A stretch of 64,000 bases of DNA from Halichondria panicea (Eukaryota > Porifera > Demospongiae > Suberitida > Halichondriidae), in contig NC_087391.1 of the NCBI RefSeq assembly GCF_963675165.1, forward strand, positions 2,313,001 through 2,377,000, read 5' to 3'. This document shows, one piece after another, positions 57,297-64,000 of the stretch (within the stretch, counting starts at the first letter, position 1; each line of letters begins with the position of its first letter). The position numbers were made by a program, and so were the translations under genes. The notes beneath the pieces were generated by a model. It was not told the origin of the DNA. It did no database searches and was given only the letters and a program-made list of their open reading frames with translations.

Positions 57297-57822
57297 GTAC
57301 ACATGTCACAATGGTCCACATGTCACAATATAGTGTGTTAATGATATTCATTTTGCAAACATGATATTCATAAGGTGGAACAAGCAAATAATGAATATGA
57401 TAAAAGCTGTCCGCCCGCATGCAATTAGAGAAACTTTGGGACCAGAAACCAGAATATCACTTGAGGGCATAGATAGGCTTGATTCTGACCTCCTTCCGTG
57501 CAACGGGCGGTGGCATCCGACTAAGATCCATGGCAAAGGGGGGCTTTTTGCTGTTTTCGACCCAACCCTACTATTAGCACTACCTGCTAATTAATGATTA
57601 TGAAGTATGTGTAACCATAGTCACAATCATGCTTATTAGGCATCATTAGAATGGAATGCAATCAATAGTGCAGTGACTGTGTTTCCTGAATATTTATGCT
57701 CTACTAGCTATGACCACTAGTCTATGTAGTATATAATAGTTTTTGGCCAAGCTATAATAATAATTATACGTACATTTGCTAGAGTGTTGCTTGTCAACAA
57801 CTGGGAGTAATATATTTCTTTG

Positions 57823-59415
57823 ATGGCTGTCAGTGCTCGTGGAAACAAGAAAAGAACTTGTAAATGGAGAGTCAGATGGTTCTACTCTAAGGGAGCCTAC
57901 TTGGTCTTGGTATGGAATCTGCTGGTCAACTTCTCATTTGCTACTACCCTGCTATTGTGTTTTGGTCAATCAATAATTGGTTATCTTGCATCAAGTCCGT
58001 ATGTGTTCATACTGATAGTGATTGTACTTGTATGTTCTCTTGTCATTTCGGCTCCATTATCAGGTTGGCTGGCTGATTCTAAACTCGGAAACTTGAAGGT
58101 TCACAAAATCGGTATTTTTCTAATCTTTTTGTCGACTTTGGTGACATGTGTGCTCATGTTGACAACTGAGTTGTTTAACAGTAACAGTCTTAAGCTTTCA
58201 ATTTTCAGTGTCATTGCTAGCCTATCTTTGTTAGGATATGGAGCTTTCTTATCTACCTCTGTCCAGCTAGGTCTTGATCAAATGCCTGAAGCTTCTTCAG
58301 AAAACATTAGTAGCTTTCTTAATTGGCATTATTTTATTGTTATTGCCAGCTATTGGATAGTTATAGTATTGCACGATATTAAAAATGAATGTGTTGATGA
58401 AACGTACTACCTGACTTATAACCAGATACTGAGCTTTTTCTCTGTGTTTTGTATGAGTATTGTTCTAATTTCGAATTTTTGTCTCTCCTCGAAGTGTCTG
58501 GTAGTTGAACCAAAAGCAACTCAGTCTCTGAAAACCATCTATCAAGTTCTCAAGTTTGCTGCCAAGCACAAGGCTCCCCTCAATCGCAGTGCTCTCACAT
58601 ATTGGGAGGAAGACATACCTTCTAGACTAGATCTTGGCAAGTCAAGGTATGGTGGACCGTTCACTACAGAGCAAGTTGAAGATGTGAAAACAGTATTTCG
58701 TGTCTTTTCTCTTGGTTTAACAACGTTGTTTGCATATTACTTCTTTACTGCTCTAAGTATTAATACAAAGACTATCACATTTTCCTCGCTAACCGAATGT
58801 GAAAATATCATTGTTTTTCTGTTTAGCTACATTGTTCCAGTAAGTTTCTTCATTGGAATGTTGGTGCAAGAATTTTTGATTTATCCTTTAGCCCGAGGCA
58901 AATTTCCTGGTACTCTAAAAAGATTTGAAGCTACATACTTCCTTATCATAACCATTTGTGTTGTGTGTCTTATTTTAGCCATTCTTAATTACTGTGAACT
59001 TGTCCCTAGTTCATCAATTGATGTTATTTTCCCAGTGTCTTGTGGTTTGCTGTCTGTGGTTTTCTTACCAGCAGAATTGGAGTTTGCATGCGCTCAGTCA
59101 CCATACAATATGAGAGGGTTGCTTGTTGGTTTGGTGTACGTTAAGTATGTTGGCTCTATTTTTTTTGATGCCATATTTAGTATTTTAATGAGTAGTTTAT
59201 GTACTAGTGAGTACTGCATCATCATTCAATGGTCTGTAATAGCCGTGCTCATTTTGTTTGGATTTGTGTTGTTCCTCTTCGTGGTTCGCCGATACAAGTT
59301 GAGAACGAGGGACGATGGTTTTGTAGCTCAGCAAATTATTGAAGAGATATACGATCGAAACCTCACTGCTGCTGCTCAGCTAGATCAACCACGCATTTTT
59401 GCAACTATGAAATGA
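57823..59415 (+). CDS. POT/SLC15-like transporter, intronless, tandem copy 1
   Basis: 530 aa from the ATG at 57823; a TTG just before it is also open but not a likely start. The basic N-terminus GNKKRTCKW is followed by about twelve hydrophobic segments. PLSGWLADSKLGNLK, LGLDQMPEASSENISSF and YWEEDIPSRLDLGKSRYGG repeat the motifs of the copies at 1-1470 and 7537-9219. Outside the central cytosolic block the protein is considerably diverged from those. The tail ends DQPRIFATMK. Substrate unknown; by family, proton-driven peptide or small-molecule uptake is possible. It is intact, unlike its tandem duplicate. Confidence 0.8.
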   Translation: MAVSARGNKKRTCKWRVRWFYSKGAYLVLVWNLLVNFSFATTLLLCFGQSIIGYLASSPYVFILIVIVLVCSLVISAPLSGWLADSKLGNLKVHKIGIFLIFLSTLVTCVLMLTTELFNSNSLKLSIFSVIASLSLLGYGAFLSTSVQLGLDQMPEASSENISSFLNWHYFIVIASYWIVIVLHDIKNECVDETYYLTYNQILSFFSVFCMSIVLISNFCLSSKCLVVEPKATQSLKTIYQVLKFAAKHKAPLNRSALTYWEEDIPSRLDLGKSRYGGPFTTEQVEDVKTVFRVFSLGLTTLFAYYFFTALSINTKTITFSSLTECENIIVFLFSYIVPVSFFIGMLVQEFLIYPLARGKFPGTLKRFEATYFLIITICVVCLILAILNYCELVPSSSIDVIFPVSCGLLSVVFLPAELEFACAQSPYNMRGLLVGLVYVKYVGSIFFDAIFSILMSSLCTSEYCIIIQWSVIAVLILFGFVLFLFVVRRYKLRTRDDGFVAQQIIEEIYDRNLTAAAQLDQPRIFATMK

Positions 59416-59432
59416 TATTGATTTTGTATGTA

Positions 59433-59602
59433 CCGTATATCTTCTAATTTATCGGACAGCAAAAAATAATTATTTTGTAAATTGTCCGGGTATAATTGGA
59501 ACAGACTAAGTACTGGAGTGTCCATTGTATTAGAACAACGAAAATTGCCCAAAAGAGTGTCCGGGGTAATTAGAAGTGTCCGATAAATTAGAAGATATAC
59601 GG
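59433..59602. mobile_element. MITE inserted in tandem unit 1 (empty site in unit 2)
   Basis: 170 bp with 25-bp perfect inverted ends, beginning CCGTATATCTTCTAATTTAT. It is flanked by TA (59431-59432, 59603-59604). The corresponding position of unit 2, near 62433, reads uninterrupted TATGTACACTCAT, the pre-insertion site. Confidence 0.92.
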
Positions 59603-60640
59603 TACACTCATTTTGGATTTGACTTGTTTGGACACAATAATTAACCTGAGGCAGGCATGTAGGCGGTGACAGGTTATATATATATAGTGTCACTGTATAG
59701 TAGTCAGTCATTGTACGTGTCTGTTAGTGTGTTTGTTTCTATAAATTATGTATTCTTGTTTTGCTCTACTTAATAATGCTACGTTTATAGCATACTGTTT
59801 CACAATGACAATGAATGGATTGCAATGCACCCTCATTTATGGCCCATTTGTGAAACGTACAGCCAACCTGAGCATGCAAAACTCTTGGTGGGTGTGGTTT
59901 GCTGGCATTAAAACGTGAATATTCTTCCACGCATTGCCAAATAGCGAAAATTTCCCCGGTATAAGGAAATAACTGCTCTGTGAAGTTATAGGCATTGCAG
60001 TGAACAAGAAAATTAAGCAAGTCACAAATCCGCCAAAAGCAATGTTAGTGCCTTAGGTATCTCATAGCGACCACTCCAACCATTACTAGCAAATGACGTG
60101 ATGGTCACAAACATGCTGCCTATAGAAACATCAGTTTAGTATTCCCTCATCAGCCATGTCCATGCACCGAGGAGAGCAGCTCTCTAACACAGTCAATGCG
60201 ACCCTCAGGACAGTGGGAAGCACCCATAGCTTCCCCTGATCATCCCAATGTGCTTCAATAGCCAGGCTGATTTTTTTCAGATGAGGGTTCTTTCTTGTAA
60301 GCGTCGATGGCATCCGGAGGTTCAGTTGTAACCTCATACCCCAGAAGGAGCTAGGCGGGTGTGAGCTAGGTATAGGATATGCAATATATAAGTGGAGTTC
60401 ACCTATCCTACAACAATGAGAACATAATACACATAATTATGCTTCTTGTCGGTCTCTAATCGTTTAATTGATCTGATTGGTCAGGTCGGAATTCCGTCCC
60501 AGCCAAAAGAAGACTAAAGTGCTCAGACTCTCTCCTGTCAGGTGCGGCTGATTTATGAGACTAAGTTGGCTGATTCATGAGACTAAGTTGAATCTTGCTG
60601 TGGTATTTTAAGAGCATATTGCTTGAGTTATTTATAGTGT

Positions 60641-63405
60641 CACAATCATGCTTGTCCTTATTAGGCATCCATCAACATATCTGTTGCTTGAGTGTTAGTG
60701 CTCTATTAGCTATGACCAAGTACGTAGTGTAATAGTTGTAAAGAAGTATTGGCCAAGAATCTGTGTTATTATTATTTTGCTATACGTACACTTACTGGAG
60801 TTGCTTCTCGGGTGTAATATAATATATCTTTGATGGCTATCAATGCTCGTGGAAACAAGAAAAGAACTTGTAAATGGAAAGCCAGATGGTTCTACTCTAA
60901 GGGAGCCTACTTGGTCTTGGTATGGAATCTGTTGGTCAACTTGTCATTTGCGACTACCCTGCTATTGTTTTCTGGTCGATTCACTGGTTATTTTTCATCA
61001 AGTCCATTGTATGTGTCGATACTGCTGATAGCCATTGTACTTGTATGTTTTCTTGTCATTTCGGCTCCATTATCAGGTTGGCTGGCTGATGCTAAACTCG
61101 GAAACTTGAAGGTTCACAAATTGGTATTTTTCTAATCTTCTTGTCGACTTCGGTGACATGTGTGCTCATATTGACAACTGAGTTGTTTAACAGTAACAGT
61201 CTTAAGCTTTCAATTTTCAGTGTCATTGCTAGCCTATCTTTGTTAGGATATGGAGCTTTCTTATCTACCTCTGTCCAGCTAGGTCTTGATCAAATGCCTG
61301 AAGCTTCTTCAGAAAACATTAGTAGCTTTCTTAATTGGCATTATTTTCTTGTTGTTGCCAGCTATTGGATAGTTATAGTATTGTACGATATTAAAATGAA
61401 TGTGTTGATGAAAAGTACAACCTGACTTATAACCAGATACTGAGCTTTTTCTCTGTGTTTTGTATGAGTATTATTCTAATTTCGGATTTTTGTCTCTCCT
61501 CGAAGTGTCTGGTAGTTGAACCAAAAGCAACTCAGTCTCTGAAAACCATCTATCAAGTTCTCAAGTTTTCTGCCAAGCACAAGGCTCCCCTCAATCGCAG
61601 TGCTCTCACATATTGGGAGGAAGACATACCTTCTAGACTAGATCTTGGCAAGTCAAAGTATGGTGGACCGTTCACTACAGAGCAAGTTGAAGATGTGAAA
61701 ACAGTATTTCGTGTATTTTATCTTCGTTTAACAACGTTGTTTGCATATTACTTCTTTACTGCTCTAAGTATTAGTAGAAAGACTATCACATTTTCCTCGC
61801 TAACCGAATGTGAAAATACCATTGTTTTTCTGTTTAGCTACATTGTTCCAGTAAGTTTCTTCATTGGAATGTTGGTGCAAGAATTTTTGATTTATCTTTT
61901 AGCCCGAGGCAAATTTCCTGGTACTCTGAAAAGATTTGAAGCTACATACTTCCTTATCGTAACCATTTGTGTTGTGTGCCTTATTTTAGCCATTCTTAAT
62001 TACTGTGAACTTGTCCCTAGTTCATCAATTGATGTTATTTCCCCAGTGTCTTGTGGTTTGCTGTCTGTGGTTTTCTTACCAGCAGAATTGGAGTTTGCAT
62101 GTGCTCAGTCACCATACAATACGAGAGGGTTGCTTGTTGGTTTGGTGTACGTTAAGTATGCTGGCTCTATTTTTTTTGATGCCATATTTAGTAGTAGTTT
62201 ATGTACTAGTGAGTACTGCATCATCATTCAATGGTCTGTAATAGCCGTGCTCATTTTGTTTGGATTTGTGTTGTTCCTCTTTGTGGTTCGCCGATACAAG
62301 TTGAGAACGAGGGATGATGGTTTTGTAGTTCAGCAAATTACTGAAGAGATATATGATCGAAACCTCACTGCTGCTGCTCAGCTAGATCAACCTCGCATTT
62401 TTGCAACTATGAAATGATATTGATTTTGTATGTACACTCATATTTGGATTTGACTTGTTTGGACACAATAATTAACCTGAGGCAGGCATGTAGGCGGTGA
62501 CAGGTTATATATATATAGTGTCACTGTATGGTAGTCAGTCATTGTACGTGTCTGTTAGTGTGTTTGTTTCTATAAATTATGTATTCTTGTTTTGCTCTAC
62601 TTAATAATGCTACGTTTATAGCATACCGTTTCACAATGACAATGAATGGATTGCAATGCACCCTCATTTATGGCCCATTTGTGAAACAGCCAACCTGAGC
62701 ATGCAAAACTCTTGGTGGGTGTGGATTGCTGGCATTAAACCGCGAATATTCTTCCACGCGTTGCCAAATAGCGAAAATTTACCCGGTATAAGGAAATAAT
62801 TGCTCTGTGAAGTTATAGGCATTGCAGTGAATAAGAAAATTAAGCAATCACAAATCCGCCAAAGCAATGTTAGTGCCTTAGGTATTTCATAGCGACCACT
62901 CCAACCATTACTAGCAAATGACGTGATGGTCACAAACATGCTGCCTATAGAAACATCAGTTTAGTGTTACCTCATCAGCCAGGTCCATGCACCGAGGAGA
63001 GCAGCTCTTTAACACAGTCAATGTGACAGTGGGAAGCACCCATGGCTTCCCCTGATCATCCCAATGTGCTTCAATAGCCAAGCTGATTTTTTTTCAGGCG
63101 AGGCTTATAAGCCTCGATGGCATCCGGAGGTTCAGTTGTAACCTCATACCAGAAGGAGCTAGGAGGGTGTGATGTATAGGATTTGCATTCACCTATCCTA
63201 CAACAATGAGAACATAATACACATAATTATGCTTCTTGTCGGTCTCTAATCGTTTAATTGATCTGATTGGTCAGGTCGGAATTCCGTCCCTGCCAAAAGA
63301 AGACTAAAGTGCTCAGACTCTCTCCTGTCAGGTGCGGCTGATTTATGAGACTAAGTTGGCTGATTCATGAGACTAAGTTAAATTTTGCTGTGGTATTTTA
63401 GGAGC
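60641..63405 (+). repeat. Tandem duplication, unit 2
   Basis: About 2.77 kb, aligned with unit 1 through promoter, gene and 3' flank, ending near GCTGTGGTATTTTAGGAGCA. It lacks the MITE of unit 1 and carries two frameshifting deletions in the gene. Confidence 0.85.
60833..62417 (+). pseudogene. POT/SLC15-like transporter, tandem copy 2, two frameshifts
   Basis: Near-identical to the gene at 57823-59415 but broken twice. A single base is missing near 61120-61123, where unit 1 has CACAAAATCGG and this copy CACAAATTGG. Another is missing near 61394, where unit 1 has ATTAAAAATGAA and this copy ATTAAAATGAA. The frame shifts from 2 to 1 to 0 and each piece remains well conserved. A 12-bp in-frame gap relative to copy 1 also occurs near 62190. 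Good conservation of all pieces suggests recent loss, or assembly error in A-runs. Confidence 0.8.
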
Positions 63406-63970
63406 AGCGTAGGAGGAGGAATATGATTAGCTGCAAATTCCCTGCGGTTAATTTTGGGTCAATGAATATCATTAATCACAGGACGAGGGAATAAATTAGG
63501 TGAGTAACTAGGTTACGAGCCCCCTCCTACGGTGCCCCATCACGGTATGAACATACCGGAGAAAATTAGAAGTAACTACAATAAAATAAAATAAAATAAA
63601 TGGGGAAAATGGGTTGGGAGGGAAACAGCAAAGACAGCAGTCCAAATTTTATATTGCTCAGCCAATCTCACCACGAGGCAGTGCTTACTAGTCATGCGCC
63701 GGAGTAGATAATGTTTGCTAGGCCGCTCCGCCCCATTAACTCCGTTTAACTTCTGTTGGCTACGCTCCGAAGCGTCAATCAGCGGTAATCCCTCATCTAC
63801 CCATCAGCCTTGTGGGGAGTTGGAGGGGTGGAGCAGCGTAGGAGGAGGAGGCCGTCTATGAATATGATTAGCTGCAAATTCCCTGCGGTTAATTTTGGGT
63901 CAATGAATATCATTAATCCCCAGGACGAGGGAATAAATTAGGTGAGTAGCTAGGTTACGAGCCCCCTCCA
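63403..63970. repeat. Direct repeat pair of ~130 bp with ~300-bp spacer
   Basis: GGAGCAGCGTAGGAGGAGGA through GGTTACGAGCCCCCTCC occurs at about 63402-63530 and again at about 63832-63970, with an extra GGCCGTCTAT in the second copy. The spacer has an (AATAA)n run and GC-richer sequence. No gene is seen. It may be part of a larger retroelement or tandem array continuing beyond the window. Confidence 0.65.
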
Positions 63971-64000
63971 AAGAGAATCAATTTATCTGAGTCCACAGAG

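Larger units (their letters stand above)
57619..60640 (+). repeat. Tandem duplication, unit 1
   Basis: About 3.0 kb beginning near TCACAATCATGCTTATTAGG and ending near GCTGTGGTATTTTAAGAGCA. It contains a complete POT-like gene plus 1.2 kb of 3' flank, and is closely similar to unit 2. It differs by carrying a 170-bp MITE at 59433-59602. Confidence 0.85.

Noticed and set aside
57361..57594. 77-aa plus-strand frame beside the MULE-like element
   Set aside because: It has no recognisable motif, partner exon or conservation between the tandem units.
62664..62939. Minus-strand 91-aa frame also present in tandem unit 1 (59766-60025)
   Set aside because: The frame is not conserved between the two units (indels shift it), no splice or family signal is seen, and conservation is explained by the recent duplication.
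1..64000. CRISPR arrays, bacterial operons or tRNA/rRNA genes
   Set aside because: No regularly spaced identical repeats of CRISPR size, no prokaryotic gene layout and no convincing cloverleaf or rRNA sequence was seen.

Overview
This is animal nuclear DNA, most likely from a demosponge and in style like Amphimedon; the species is inferred. The window is AT-rich and gene-dense, with many short GT-AG introns. It holds clear orthologues of conserved metazoan genes (XPO1, ABCD4, CNIH4, CNIH1/2/3, GMF, DCAKD, and a FAM161-like gene). It also holds kinase fusions and lineage-specific transporter copies. Gene models were rebuilt by hand from reading frames, splice sites and phase. For seven multi-exon genes the coding exons sum to a multiple of three from ATG to stop. 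No rRNA, tRNA, CRISPR or prokaryotic operon signal was seen.

Layout. 1-1470 (+): 3' part of an intronless POT/SLC15-like transporter with a premature stop. 2597-15651 (-): ABCD4-like ABC transporter, 21 exons. Two plus-strand genes lie inside its introns: a second intronless transporter (7537-9219) and a five-exon gene fusing a TSG101-type UEV domain, a coiled coil and a protein kinase (10553-13093). 15764-15970 (+): DMAC1-like small membrane protein, head-to-head with ABCD4. 17588-21261 (+): CRIM1-like IGFBP/VWC membrane protein. 21593-36665 (-): exportin-1, 26 exons, introns full of minisatellites and MITEs. 37242-39551 (-): FAM161-like centriolar protein with a homopolymer frameshift. 40030-40851 (-): CNIH4. 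41133-45008 (+): kinase-coiled-coil-Kelch gene with an in-frame TAG. 45730-47011 (-): DCAKD. 47171-49787 (+): CNIH1/2/3. 50026-51079 (-): GMF. 51330-53555 (+): 5' part of a TARBP1-like gene. 57823-59415 and 60833-62417 (+): a 3-kb tandem duplication of a POT-like gene, the second copy frameshifted.

The housekeeping genes serve nuclear export, lysosomal cobalamin handling, ER cargo export, coenzyme A metabolism and actin branch regulation; their adjacency shows no shared pathway. Four head-to-head pairs have ATGs only about 110-280 bp apart, suggesting shared promoters. The accessory layer is rich: at least five MITE-like families with visible target-site duplications, a MULE-like pair in inverted orientation, a 70-bp perfect inverted repeat, exon-derived minisatellite units, and a likely gene-conversion tract shared by transporter copies 50 kb apart. 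The strongest candidates for something undescribed are the UEV-kinase fusion and the doubly nested ABCD4 locus.
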